Part shown: positions 45,763-56,665 of the stretch, in pieces
Numbering within the stretch: the first letter of the stretch is position 1
Layout: each line of letters opens with the position of its first letter
Source: Blepharisma japonicum
Taxonomy: Eukaryota; Ciliophora; Heterotrichea; Heterotrichida; Blepharismidae
Assembly (NCBI GenBank): GCA_949751835.1
Contig: CATKHK010000009.1
Location: 1-64,000, forward strand
Direction: 5' to 3'
Length of the DNA stretch: 64,000 nt
Notes under the pieces: generated by a model
The model's input: the letters and a program-made list of their open reading frames with translations, nothing else
Databases searched by the model: none
Told to the model about the DNA's origin: nothing
Position numbers and translations under genes: made by a program

Positions 45763-45948
45763 TTATTATTTTCAAATATTTCCATATCAGGAATAGATAA
45801 AATAAGAATTCCAAAGCAAAATAGTTTTAAGGAAAAAATTATATATAGAATTTATTAAATAAAATATTTTGTCCAATCATTTCTTACGATAAATATAAAG
45901 CTAGCTCTTTAATATATTATATGTATTCCCACTACTTATATCTTAGTC

Positions 45949-46689
45949 TTATTGCTTAGCTTGCTTATCTACGCTAAATTTTTGCAACTCTTCTTCAGCG
46001 AGATTGCTTCTCAGTTCTTGAATGACCTCTAAAAACCCTTCAGAATAATCTATTTTTTTGGCTCCTCTTTCATAAAATCTTGACGCCCACTTCCAGTCTT
46101 TGAGCTGCACACAAGCATTAATTCCCATAATGTAGGTTTGCTCATTTTTCAAGGGTAAGTTTGAAATTTCGACAACTTTAAAAGCATTTCTAAGAGGTTC
46201 CCACAAGTTTTTGTCGTGTAATGCTTTCTATGTTATTCTTACGAAAAAATTATTTGTGGCTCGCAGTCTTGGGTAAAATAGAATTTTGTGATGATATAAA
46301 AAGAACTATATAAATCTTACATCTGAAGCATCGACTGGTGCATCAATATTTATCATGGCTTGAGAAAGCATTTCAATTGTATTGGTATCAGGCCATTTGT
46401 GGTGCCCACAAAACGTCCAAAAAGCAGATTGCAACACTTTTGCGTCTTCAGGTTTATTTGCTCTGGCTAGAAATTACAAGATAGCTAGTTTTCTTAAATT
46501 ATGAAGACCAATGACTTTCCTATTTGCGACAGTCTTATGATTTCCAGCATGGGCCATAATAAACTCAAAGAATGCGCCTATGTCTGTAATAGCCCTATCA
46601 GTGTCTTCTGGATTTAATTGAGGTAGCTTTCTTTTGGGGTCAAACTTTATAAAATCGTGAAGAGTTGTTGCAAACGCTCTGCGTATCAT
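45949..46689 (-). CDS. putative mitochondrial protein, possibly COX5A-like
   Basis: 231 residues in four exons from ATG 46689. Three 15-nt introns, at 46463-46477, 46306-46320 and 46228-46242, all keep frame. The N-terminus MIRRAFATTLHDFIKF is a typical mitochondrial presequence. The C-terminal part (LWEPLRNAFKVVEISN, INACVQLKDWKWASRFYERG, FLEVIQELRSNLAEEEL) has the helical-hairpin layout of cytochrome c oxidase subunit 5A, whose end reads YVIQELRPTLNELGI. That resemblance is partial, so the identity is tentative. Confidence 0.6.
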
Positions 46690-46969
46690 ATTTATGAGAA
46701 AACCATAAACTTAAAGTTTTCCTTATATTAAAGATTAAAATATAAGCAATAATATCAAAAAATACTGGTATAATTATATAAAAGAATTCTCAAATATAGT
46801 GAGCTTATACATAAATGCAAATTTAATAAATTTTATACTCACAATGTTTTTGGCTTAATTGACAGTACTACTCAATTAGAGAAAATTATACAAAAATTAA
46901 TTTTTATTTGTAAAAGCAAATGCTCAAGATAATCCAAAAAACTAAAAGTTTCATTAAAATAGATTTAAA

Positions 46970-47503
46970 ATGGGTAGCAGTCACACAAAAGAAACAGAAA
47001 ACGAGTTCAAAAAATCACTTAATGCTACCAATAGATTAATAAGCCAATTAAATGAGCATAAAGTCAAAATTCATGAAACCATAATTCATCATTCAAAAAC
47101 ACCAGTACAAATTCCTGATAAAAATCGGCTTAAAGGTGAATTCCTAGGTAATATCAAAGAAATTGAAGCAAAAATTACATTAGAAATGGACGAGCTGTGT
47201 ATTATAAGTGAAAGCAGCAGTGATACGTTCAGTATCCAAGAGTCGATTTTGGCTCCAAGCGATGTTTTTATTGAGACTAGGGAAGAGTTTTCTATGAAAA
47301 GAAGTATACCTGAGACACCAAGCTCTAGCCGTTTACCTTTAGGGAGCCATCGAAGTATTGTGGATGACCCAGATATTAAAGCAATAATTGAAGAAAAACG
47401 AAAAATATTAGAAGGAAAGTTGAGTAGAAAAAGTAATTACGAGAGCCAAGAATTCAAAGAAACCACAGTTAGTGAAGACAAAAATCGGCTGATACAATTA
47501 TAA
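46970..47503 (+). CDS. hypothetical protein with N-myristoylation signal, 177 aa
   Basis: ATG 46970. MGSSHTKE fits the N-myristoylation consensus (Gly2, Ser5-like position, Lys7). A helical, charged N-terminal half is followed by an acidic Ser-rich stretch (ISESSSDTFSIQES) and a short coiled coil (IKAIIEEKRKILEGKLSRK). Probably peripheral-membrane; function unknown. Confidence 0.65.
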   Translation: MGSSHTKETENEFKKSLNATNRLISQLNEHKVKIHETIIHHSKTPVQIPDKNRLKGEFLGNIKEIEAKITLEMDELCIISESSSDTFSIQESILAPSDVFIETREEFSMKRSIPETPSSSRLPLGSHRSIVDDPDIKAIIEEKRKILEGKLSRKSNYESQEFKETTVSEDKNRLIQL

Positions 47504-47810
47504 ACTTACAATATTAATAACTTTCAGTCACTTTTTAGCAAAATATACGCAATTTTAAAGTATAAAATGGAAAATTTACTAGTTTTTTTTTCTCAATATT
47601 TTTAATACGCCAATGTATAAAAATAGATTTTGATTATTTACTCTTATTTCTTCTAATTTTGTTCACACAAAGGTAAAAAAGCCTATTTGAAACTATTCTC
47701 AATGTGAAATATTTTAAAATAATTTCAACTTATTTTCTTCTATATAAAATATATAAATGCAGGGAAGCAAGGAATGATATATAACAATTATATTGACTTA
47801 CATTTATGAA

Positions 47811-48581
47811 CTATCTTTTGAATTTGAACGTTAATTCTTTCATATCTCTCCTACCTGTTTCTTTGCAGGTAAAATTAGTAAATTTTGAGCATGTTTCTAT
47901 TAAATTGTGCTCCTTACTAGTTTTTCTAGCATGAGTTTGTTTAATTTCTATTTCTTCGCTGTCTGGTATACTAGTGCTTTCACTCTCATAATTTGTTTCC
48001 ACATGCTTCTGAAATGAAGCTTGTGAATTCCCATTGAAATAGGGCGTTGTTGGCTCTTCTTTCTTGCTCATATTGAAATTGGTTTTTTCTTTCCCATGTT
48101 TTTTCTCTTTCTTTGTGAAAAAATCATCTCTAAGCACTGACATTTTTAATTGAATTTCTTTCAGCTCTTTAAAAAAGTGCTTGCTTTCTTTAATTGGTAG
48201 AATGTTTCTGGTCGATATAGGTGGGAAAATACATGCTGAGTTGTTCCTAGCGAGAAGTTTTGGCTTATTTGAAATATCAGAAACAGAGAGGGGTTTTTGA
48301 TGCTTGTCGATTCCTAATGATCTTTGAGAATTCGAAGAGTTAAGACTAGGGGGTCCAGAACTAGGGTGCTTTAATGGACATATAGGTCTAAGCTTGGGGG
48401 AATTTGTCCCAAGCTGTCTCATATTGAGAAATGGATCCTGAATTGGTACTTGCCGAGTTGTTGTAAGAGCATTGCGGGGAGATGACAGCTGCAATATAGA
48501 AGGCTTTCGAGAAAGACTAAAAACTTGATCTTTATCGCTTATATTTGGTTTCACTCTTGGGACATGTATGACTGGCTTCAT
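47811..48581 (-). CDS. hypothetical disordered protein, 256 aa
   Basis: I chose ATG 48581 (MKPVIHVPRVKPNISD); five open codons upstream lack an ATG until another start-like codon. Pro/Ser/Lys-rich, largely disordered, with one helix (HFFKELKEIQLKMSVLRDDF). Ends in TAG. No family recognised. Confidence 0.6.
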   Translation of the reverse strand: MKPVIHVPRVKPNISDKDQVFSLSRKPSILQLSSPRNALTTTRQVPIQDPFLNMRQLGTNSPKLRPICPLKHPSSGPPSLNSSNSQRSLGIDKHQKPLSVSDISNKPKLLARNNSACIFPPISTRNILPIKESKHFFKELKEIQLKMSVLRDDFFTKKEKKHGKEKTNFNMSKKEEPTTPYFNGNSQASFQKHVETNYESESTSIPDSEEIEIKQTHARKTSKEHNLIETCSKFTNFTCKETGRRDMKELTFKFKR

Positions 48582-48933
48582 ATATATTAATATCAAATTA
48601 ATAAATTTTAAATATAAAGCTATTTTTGGAAAATTATTAAAAAAATTTTACGAGAAGGCAAGTAGGTGCTTTGGAGTCTTTTAAAATTTTACGATGATAG
48701 CTAGTTGCAAGAAGATTAAATTTTTCATTTGAAATTATTAAGCTTTATTTGCAATAATAAGCTATTTATATAAAATAATATTGAAATATTCTTGCCTGAT
48801 TTATATTAAAAATATTTCCTGCAATGAATATTTTTAAAATTGGGTATTTATAGAATTTATATCATAAAAATCTTTCTCTAATAATTATTTCTGTTTTATT
48901 TTTCACAAAAAATGACCATATAATTATTAACTA
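48582..48933. other. intergenic, AT-rich, between divergent genes
   Basis: About 350 bases with long A/T runs. I see no feature beyond probable promoters. Confidence 0.45.
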
Positions 48934-49365
48934 ATGCAATCTGAAGGTACGATTTATTTAGTTCCTCGAAATTTCAGGCTTCTTGGAGAACTCGAAAAAG
49001 GAGAGAAAGGGCTAGGAGATATGAACGTGAGCTATGGCTTAGAAGTGGCCGATGACATCACTTTGTCTTCTTGGATCGGAATGATCCAAGGTCCTCCTGG
49101 AACAGTTCATGAAAACAGGCTATATAATATTAGAATCTTCTGTGGGCCTAGATATCCTCAAGAAGCTCCACAAGTGACTTTTATCACCAAAATTAATATG
49201 AATGGAGTGAATGCACGTGGTGCAGTTGACAGAAATGTTTTTAGAGTGCTCTCAGGATGAAATTCAAGCTTCACAATAGAATCAATACTTGTTGAAATTC
49301 GTAATGAAATGGCTGCAGACAGAAATAAACGTCTTGCACAGCCAAATGAATTCGAAACCTATTAA
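48934..49365 (+). CDS. ubiquitin-conjugating enzyme variant (UEV, MMS2/UBE2V type)
   Basis: 143 residues from ATG 48934. [39 protein letters not shown] and [19 protein letters not shown] match MMS2/UBE2V. A TGA-Trp at 49258 stands where MMS2 has a conserved Trp ([15 protein letters not shown]). The catalytic cysteine of true E2s is absent, as expected. UEVs pair with Ubc13 to build Lys63-linked ubiquitin chains in DNA-damage tolerance and signalling. Confidence 0.93.
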
Positions 49366-49650
49366 GAGATGATTTAATTTACTAGAAGTTATTAAAGTGG
49401 TGTTGCTTAAGTATACTTGAGTTTGGTGACTAAATTAAAGATTAGTCTATCTAATCTCCTATATATTTACAAATTTTCTTTTTGATTTTGGCAGCGTTAA
49501 TACTTTTAAATTAATGATGCTTTATAACACTTGGAAACATATATCAATAAATTAATATTTTAATAAAAAAAAAGTGAGAAATAAGTTAATCTAATTATAA
49601 ATATTTTAATTAATATTGGGCCTATTAATTGCTTGCCATATTATATAAAA
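49366..49650. other. intergenic, AT-rich
   Basis: About 285 bases including an A9 run (49566 region). I see no feature. Confidence 0.45.
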
Positions 49651-50291
49651 ATGCCAAAGGGCAGCCGCAGAAGAATTTACATTGGCCGTCTCGACAAGAG
49701 AACCCGTGCTAGGGACCTGGAGGATGTGTTTAACCGCTATGGTCGCATTCGAGACGTAGAGTTAAAGAGAGACTACGCTTTCATTGTATGTCCCGACGTT
49801 AGGAGTATTACGAGCCCCGAGATGCTGAAGATGCAATCCGTGATATGGACGGGAGGAAGCTGGACGGATCTCGCGTTATCGTAGAATGGGCAGGGTCAAA
49901 CCGCAGTGGCCACGGATCCGCAAACGAAGATACTTGTTTCAATTGTGGACAAACTGGGCATTGGTAAGGATCACATAGGGCAAATAACTGTAAAGAAGGT
50001 GACTGGAAAGATAAATGCTATAGGTGTGGCAAAAAAGGCCATATGAAAAGAGACTGCCAAAGCTCCAGATCTAGGTCGAGATCTAGAGAAAGAAATAGGG
50101 GAAGAAATTCCTCAAGAGACAGAGATGCCAATAGAAATCGAAATTCTTCAAGAGAAAGGAAAAGAGACAGGGATGACTCAGCTGATAGAAATAAAGAAGA
50201 AGCAAGAGAAAGATCAAGAGAAAACTCAGAATCCGGAGAAAAAACCAGCAAAATTGAAGAGTCACCTGTCAGAGAGGAATATGAATCTTAG
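49651..50291 (+). CDS. SR splicing factor: RRM, two zinc knuckles, RS domain
   Basis: 202 residues from ATG 49651 after two introns: 49786-49802 (17 nt) and 49964-49978 (15 nt). The RRM ([22 protein letters not shown]1-like [30 protein letters not shown]) is followed by [14 protein letters not shown] and [14 protein letters not shown] knuckles, then an Arg/Ser/Asp tail. This order matches plant RS2Z/RSZ33 factors. SR proteins recruit the spliceosome to exons, of interest where introns are 15 nt. The 5' half is richer in GC than its surroundings. Confidence 0.88.
49786..49802 (+). other. 17-nt intron in the SR-protein gene
   Basis: GTATGTCCCGACGTTAG. Removing exactly these 17 bases joins DYAFI to [12 protein letters not shown], restoring the RRM; removing 15 or 16 does not. 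It is also unusually GC-rich compared with the other introns. Confidence 0.75.
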
Positions 50292-50380
50292 TTAAGTATT
50301 AGTTAGAATAGCTTATTTTAAAATTTATTATTGATTATTCATAGAAAAACCAATAATCAAATTATATCAGAAATGCTAGT

Positions 50381-52225
50381 TTAAAGATCTTCATTACTTT
50401 GAATTAAAAACGTTAAGGTCTCTACAAGCACCTCTTTATCGCTTGAAAAATCATGCAGTCCAATTGCCGATTTCAATCTGGAATCTTGGTTTTGGAACAT
50501 TTTTAATAATTTTTCTTGCTGAGACTCATTGAAATTTTCTTGGATAAATTTCGTGAATTCTTCTTCTTCACTTTGAAGGACACTAGGCATCCTCTGAATA
50601 AGCACTTCTAAAGAGTTAATAAGTTCTTCGTCATTTTTAGTGATTTGATACTGCTCAAAAACGTTAAGTAAAGTGGTGTCTTTTTCGTCAGCTAAATTTT
50701 GAAGATGGGTGACCTGCTCTTCAGTGAATCTTGAGTTACCTATTTCTTGGATTTTTGAGTCAATATCGATAAACATGCTGTTTTCTTGGACTATTTTTAA
50801 TAGGATTTCTTCAATTGAGCCGGTATCAGTTTGATGGGTTTGGATTGCTTCTAAAAGTTCAGAGTCTTGGTTATCGTAAAGTTGAGTTAAAGCTTGACGA
50901 TAGGGAGCTAAAATAGATGACTGTGATAAAATATTGGCAAATGAGGAATAAGCCTCAATTTCTTCTTCGTTTTCATCTTCTTCTATCAGTTGGACGACTT
51001 GGTTCATTATTTCTACTTTTGGTATTTCGCTATTATTTAAAAGAGTATTCAGAGAGTTTATGAATTTGTTTGTATTTCCATCATTTTCATAAGTCTCAGT
51101 AATAGATAAAATTTCTAATTTATTTGCCTTTTTATCGAGCTTTATTGTTTTTATTTGATCATGGTTGAAAAATTGTGATAGAAGAACTTGATAATAGGAG
51201 TTACACAAAAATTTTACATAAGATTCCAAGGCTTCTTTGTCTTCATTTTTAAGAAAATTTTCGAAATATTTGTATAATATTCTGCTTTCTTCTTGGATCA
51301 AGCTTTTTAATACTCCTTGCAGCTCAGGTGCCCAGTTTTTACCAATCCCTACTTTTTGGATTATTTTTAAAATAAATTCAGGGTTAATATCTTCTTTACA
51401 AGGAGCTGACTCTATTGGAGGAGGATTTGGGTAAAATGATGTAGATGGTAGAGTTTCTAATGCATCTTGTTTTTTAAATTTCTGTATAGCTCTCATTAAC
51501 GAATCTACTAGCTCTTCTTGGTCTCTATCACTTTCAAATACATCAAAGGCGGAGAACACAAATTCATTTTCACTGGCAATAAGTTTATTAAGGATTTCTA
51601 TGTCTTCTTCACAAGGTAAATTTGCCTTAACCAAAGAGTCTACGAGAATCTGCAGTTCATTTTTTCTTGGCATAGGCGACGCTGGCCTCTCCATATACAA
51701 GCTTAGCCTGTCAGCTAATTTTTGCAGTCTGACACCTAGATCATTTAATGAGATGTTATGAAGGAAATAGTTATCAAATTCTTTCATAACGTCAAGATTT
51801 TCTTTTAAAATCAATGCCTTGATGATTCCTAAGTCTCTTTGGTCTAAGAGTCCTTGGCTTTCCATTTCAACTACAACTTGGATAAACCTATGATAGCCTC
51901 TTCTCTCAGCTCTTGTAGTGGACGGTCTTACTTGGCTTGCTGAGCTGTTTTCTCTAGGCCCCATTTGGCTTTGAGTTACTCTGAGCCTTTCTTCTCGTGT
52001 TTTAGGTCTTTCTTGGAACTCATTTCTATTGTTTCCTTTTTGCAGAGTAGAGTTTTTATATAGCCAGTCTTTGAAGCCTTCAATATCATTATTGTCAATA
52101 AATTCATGGAAGTAGTGCATCACAATGTGGTTGTTTTCTCTAATTCAAGTTCTCAATGCAAAATATTTATCTTCATTAAGCCTGTATTTTACACGAAAAT
52201 CTGAAAGTATGATATCTAATTCCAT
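50381..52225 (-). CDS. internally repetitive helical protein, 614 aa
   Basis: ATG 52225 (MELDIILSDFRVKYRLNEDK) to TAA 50381; a TGA=Trp joins the N-terminal 34 residues. From ~115 the protein holds about six copies of a ~60-residue helical unit with the pattern LxxLIxxExxxVxxxFexFxxxxdxeELxxSLxxxI. Examples are at ~132-173, ~209-249 and ~302-340, and twice near the C-terminus (TTLLNVFEQYQITKNDEELI; SRLKSAIGLHDFSSDKEVLV). Acidic overall. The repeat is unfamiliar to me; a scaffold role is a guess. Confidence 0.75.
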
Positions 52226-52508
52226 CTTATAAATATTAATAAAATTCTTGATTATGAAGAAATATTATAGAACTACTGAAGCCTTAATTTATTGCAAGCT
52301 AATTAGAAACTCTTCAGCTAGGAATAATCCTTCATAGCTCAGGTTTATTCAACTGAAAATCTTGAACTGTCAAAATCAAACACAGTTCTATAATTGAGCA
52401 TCATTCTTGATCAATCACCATTTATGAATGATCAAATATAGACTTATAAATGAAGACAATGGTATTTTATTAGATTATCTTTATTTATAGCAGCACGGGT
52501 CTTAGATA

Positions 52509-53447
52509 TTACGTGAGCGGGGCTAATGATGTATTTCGGGAATATTTGAGTTCTGTTTCGTCAAAATGCAAGTCAAGTATTCCTGGAGTGTTAAGCCCTC
52601 CAGTATCAGGATAAGGAGTACTTATTTTGCCGGTATTTTTAGGCTTTGTAGCAGGAATTTCTAGATTCTCAGCAGGAGTCACAGCACCTCTTTCTTTAAA
52701 TGCATTTCCTTTATTATTATTTTCGGCTTGACTTTGCTTGTATATGATATAATCAAAGGTCGTCATTCCAAGCTTTTTCAAATAAATATGCAAGCATATT
52801 AAATAGGTATCAGCAATAAAAGAGATTCCAGAAGTGATTGCAATAATTCATATCAAAACGATTATTGGGTCGCAAAAGTCAAATTTTTCTGTCGCTCTTT
52901 TATTAAAAACATCATAATTATTATAGTATTCCTCAATCAGAAAGATGTTAAAAGCTAATAAAATTGCTATATTGATTTCTAAGGAAATAATAAGGGATAT
53001 AAACAGTTTATAATTTCTTTTTCCAATACAGTTATTAAGTCATTTACAGTGATGATCAAAATTATCAACGCATCGATTGCATTTGCTGCAATGCTTACTT
53101 TTAGGATTTACATAGCAATTGCATATAGTACAAAACGCTTCACAGATTTGAGTAATCTGCGTTCCATTAGACACAATCTCTTTGTGATGAGATGGCCATA
53201 GGTCTGTAGGATCACTTTTCGTAGCTTTATAAGCAAAAATGATAAGGAAGGTTTTTGAGGTGAAAAATCCGACCCCAAAAATAATCTGAATGTTTTATAC
53301 CCTAGGTGTTATATCAAGCATTGAAACTATCACAATAGAAGATAAAAACAAATGAAATGCTGCCACCACTCAGCTTATTATTTGAAAAGGGTGCAGCGGA
53401 GTGCCAAACCCATTTCGTTTTGCTTTTCTCCCATTTGTCATTATCAT
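52509..53447 (-). CDS. DHHC-type protein S-palmitoyltransferase
   Basis: 307 residues from ATG 53447, with one 15-nt intron at 53286-53300 that removes an in-frame TAA. GFGTPLHPFQ precedes TM1. The Cys-rich domain CTICNCYVNPKSKHCSKCNR...FDHHCKWLNNCIGKRNY carries the DHHC active site; the Trp after DHHC is TGA-coded, strong support for the code. TM spans lie on both sides, with a cytosolic tail of ~90 residues. The enzyme self-palmitoylates on the DHHC Cys, then transfers palmitate to substrate Cys. Confidence 0.93.
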
Positions 53448-53531
53448 TTTATTTCAATTTTTTCTAGACAATTGCAGTGTTGGGTTTATTTAATGTCGGA
53501 TTTACTTGGTTGCAATTTTATAAAACCATAA

Positions 53532-54023
53532 ATGGCACAAGTCTTTAGGCCAAATCCCAAAAGACGTCCGAGACATTTTCCAACAACTCGAGATGTGGGT
53601 TTGCAGATAAGCGAAAATGTTTTGGAAAATAATGTTATCACGGTAAAGGTATCAGACAAAAGTAATAGAAAATCGGAAAAAGTGCTGAAATATAAAGAAA
53701 TTCCACAGTTTCCAATCATAAAAAAGGATGTAAAAGTAAAAAATTTTGATTTTGATTTAAAGGAAAGCCAAATCCATTTAAGGAATTTTTCGAAAATAAT
53801 TTTGTCACCTCCACATATATTATCCCCAATAATTAAAAGGCAAAATAGCATTTTATTGCATCGGTCTATGAGTGTTGCAGATATGAACCGTCAAGCTCTA
53901 AGTCCACAGCCTGAAATAATTCGTTCAAAAAAACGAAAAAATTACAATAATTTTAAACGAAAAGTCCTCAAATTGATTTTTCAAGAAGACTTGGGTCCAA
54001 AAATAAGAAAGTTCAAATTTTAA
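53532..54023 (+). CDS. hypothetical basic protein, 163 aa
   Basis: ATG 53532 to TAA. Starts MAQVFRPNPKRRPRHFPTTR, rich in Lys/Arg, with Ser-Pro motifs (SPPHILSP, ALSPQPE) and a basic C-terminus (KKRKNYNNFKRKV) that could be a nuclear signal. It is divergent from the DHHC gene, whose start is 84 bases away. No family recognised. Confidence 0.6.
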   Translation: MAQVFRPNPKRRPRHFPTTRDVGLQISENVLENNVITVKVSDKSNRKSEKVLKYKEIPQFPIIKKDVKVKNFDFDLKESQIHLRNFSKIILSPPHILSPIIKRQNSILLHRSMSVADMNRQALSPQPEIIRSKKRKNYNNFKRKVLKLIFQEDLGPKIRKFKF

Positions 54024-54810
54024 TAAAAAGTGCAAGCTTATTTTTATCAGAATATTCCCAAATTTTAAGAGACATTTCCTTAATTAAATTACTGAATTTA
54101 TTTTGATAATTCTTGCACCTAATTGGTTAAAATTAAAAATTCGAGATTGAAATTCGGCTCAAAGATACTGCAAATATTTTGGGGTTTAGAGCTTTAATAA
54201 GTCGAAATATATGCAGTTGGAGAGAAATAAATATTAAAAATAAAGAAACTTTAAAAAGCATTAATAATTATTTAAGGATAATTCAGCTTTAGCTGGAAAT
54301 TTGCATATTCAATAAACGCCTTACAAATTTTCTAATATTTAGTCATTCGAATTTTAATTCATCCTATTTTTTTAGAGTTATTCATATATATTTTTGAATC
54401 CAATCAAGCTATTTGATTTACTTTGTCTTACTTAAATAAAAAATTAAACGATTTTATAATTTTGCCTTTAAATAGGTCACAAAAATTGGAGAAAATAATT
54501 TTCAAAAAATTCGTTTGAAAATTAGAGAGAAATAATTTATCTTTATTAAATATGCTAAAGCCACCAAGAATTTTCTAATAAGCTTAAGTAATTGAATTAA
54601 ATACAATTTATATGTGTGATAAAATGTGTTTATAGGAAATTATTTTAAAAGCTTAAAAACCCTAAAAACTTAGTTAAATGTGAGGAAAGAAGCCCAAGAG
54701 CGATTTAAAATAGGGTTAAGCAAAAGTTTAGCTTGCACAAATGTTTATAGTTTTGAATCAGGATCATTTTTTATAGCTGATTAATTAATAAAAGTTTTTT
54801 CAATATAATA
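54024..54810. other. intergenic, AT-rich
   Basis: About 790 bases. Frames are closed on both strands even with TGA as Trp. I see no RNA gene or repeat. Confidence 0.5.
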
Positions 54811-56652
54811 ATGTTTGGTGAGAGATCTTTTCTTCAAGATTCAGATAGTTCGTTTGAAATTGAGCCTGACAATGCATATTTTGCAATAGTTGGGAATAAA
54901 CAAGAAGAAGAAAATTCGTCAAAGTTTTCACATAAATTAGCCTATCATAACTCAGTAGAATTCAATGAAACACCTATCAAAACTAAAACTGCTTTCCAAG
55001 AGATTTCTGAAGACTTTAATTTCAAGCACAGCATTCGAGTCTCAAAATCGTTAAACAATTCATCACAAAAAATACCCTCAAATAGGCCAAGCTTTAATCT
55101 AAATGATGCTGATACTTCTGAATTTGCCCATAGACAATCCAGTATAATTGAGGCTTCAAAAAAGAGTACCATAAACAGAACGGAAATGCTAAAAAATCAA
55201 AAAACAAGACTTTTAGGGAGGACAGGACTTACCAAAGTTATCGCAAATGAAATGCAATTCCCGAACAAATTTTCTTTTTATAATGGATGTGAAGGCATAC
55301 AGCCACATCCTCCAAATTTGGTTAAAAAAAGTATTGATACTATGTTTGTCACGAATGCTAACAGAATAGGATTGCAGAGCACAAAAGTAACGCCAAAGCA
55401 TGATATAATTGGTTTCAAAAATTTTGAACATGAACTAGATACAATTGTACTGGATGATACAAAACCAAAATTACATAAAAAAACTGACCCTTTCCTGCTC
55501 CATGAGAGATCAAAAATATTAGAAAATCCTGAGAATAATATGCCAGCATCTATTACTAACGGCATGAAATGTGCTAGTGCTGATTGCACCATATCACAAC
55601 TTGAAATTAATTTCGAAATTCCTAAAACTCCTCAAGAAAAAGAGTTGCCAATTATTCACAGAGACCCCGATAGCTCTTTGCTTGACTTATCATCAATAAG
55701 TATCAACGAAAGAAGCTTATACACTCCTACTAATGAAGAAAATTATCAAAACTTCACTAGAAGATCCTCGGAATCCACCACGCGCCCAATTCCAAGAAAA
55801 ATAGAAATTACAAAAATCCCAACCAACCCTACAAGAGAATTTATTTTGAGCAAGATGACAGACTTAAAAACATTTGTATCAAAACCAGTACCAAAAGGAA
55901 TAACTCTGCAATGCTCCATTAAGCGAATTAATACAGGAATGTCACGATTTTATCCGAAATATTATTTATATTTCACAGAAGGCTGAAAGTTTTTATTAGC
56001 AGCCAAAAAAAGAGCAGGGAATAGGACTGCAAATTATATGCTTACGATTGATGAAAACAATTTTTCTGTAAAATCAAATGCATATTTAGGAAAATTAAGG
56101 TCGAATTTTATTGGAAATGAGTTTGTTTTATATGATACTGGAAAGAACCCAAAATCAAAAGGAACCACATCTGCCAATGTCAGGGAAGAGCTTGGAGCTG
56201 TTCTATATGTAAACTGTATTTAGGAATCTAATATAATGGGCCCCAAAGCCCCACGGAAAATGACAGTGTTAATCCCTGAGGTGGATTCTTCTACACATAT
56301 AGTTTGGAAACCAATGAAGGCAAGCTTTATATAGAAAGAAGAATCAATGGTTTCGCATTATGGAACCAATTATTTAAGCGGTCTATGTAAGTTCGTTAAC
56401 AAGCCTCCATCATGGAATGAGTGTAATTTTCAGTTAGTTTCGAACTCTTACCATTTGAATTTCAATCAAAAAGCTATTGCAAGTGTAAAAAACTTCCAAA
56501 TAATCAGTGAACTAGATGAAAACAAAATTCTACTTCAACTTCTTCGTATTGGAGACCAGCATTTTAGCTTTGAGATTGAGTACCCATTTTCTCCTCTCCA
56601 AGCATTTGGAATCGCTATAAGTAGTTTTGACAATAAATTATGTACTGAATAA
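54811..56652 (+). CDS. Tubby-domain protein (TULP-like)
   Basis: 603 residues from ATG 54811, introns at 56209-56223 (GT-AG) and 56320-56334 (GC-AG), both 15 nt. The N-terminal ~360 residues are Ser/Asn-rich and disordered. The C-terminal Tubby domain: FYPKYYLYFTEGWKFLLAAKK (Trp by TGA), NYMLTIDENNF, YLGKLRSNFIGNEFVLYDTG, NIMGPKAPRKMTVLIPE, FVNKPPSWNE, ASVKNFQII, and the terminal FGIAISSFDNKLCTE. Tubby domains bind PI(4,5)P2 and, in TULP3, carry receptors into cilia with IFT-A. The domain is complete. Confidence 0.92.
56320..56334 (+). other. 15-nt GC-AG intron in the Tubby gene
   Basis: GCAAGCTTTATATAG. The Tubby frame otherwise hits TAG at 56332. Removing these 15 bases joins VWKPMK to KEESMVSHYG in frame. 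GCAAG is the usual spelling of the rare GC donor. No GT-AG 15-mer fits here; the only GT-AG alternative is 33 nt (56302-56334). Confidence 0.75.
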
Positions 56653-56665
56653 AATTATTAATTAT

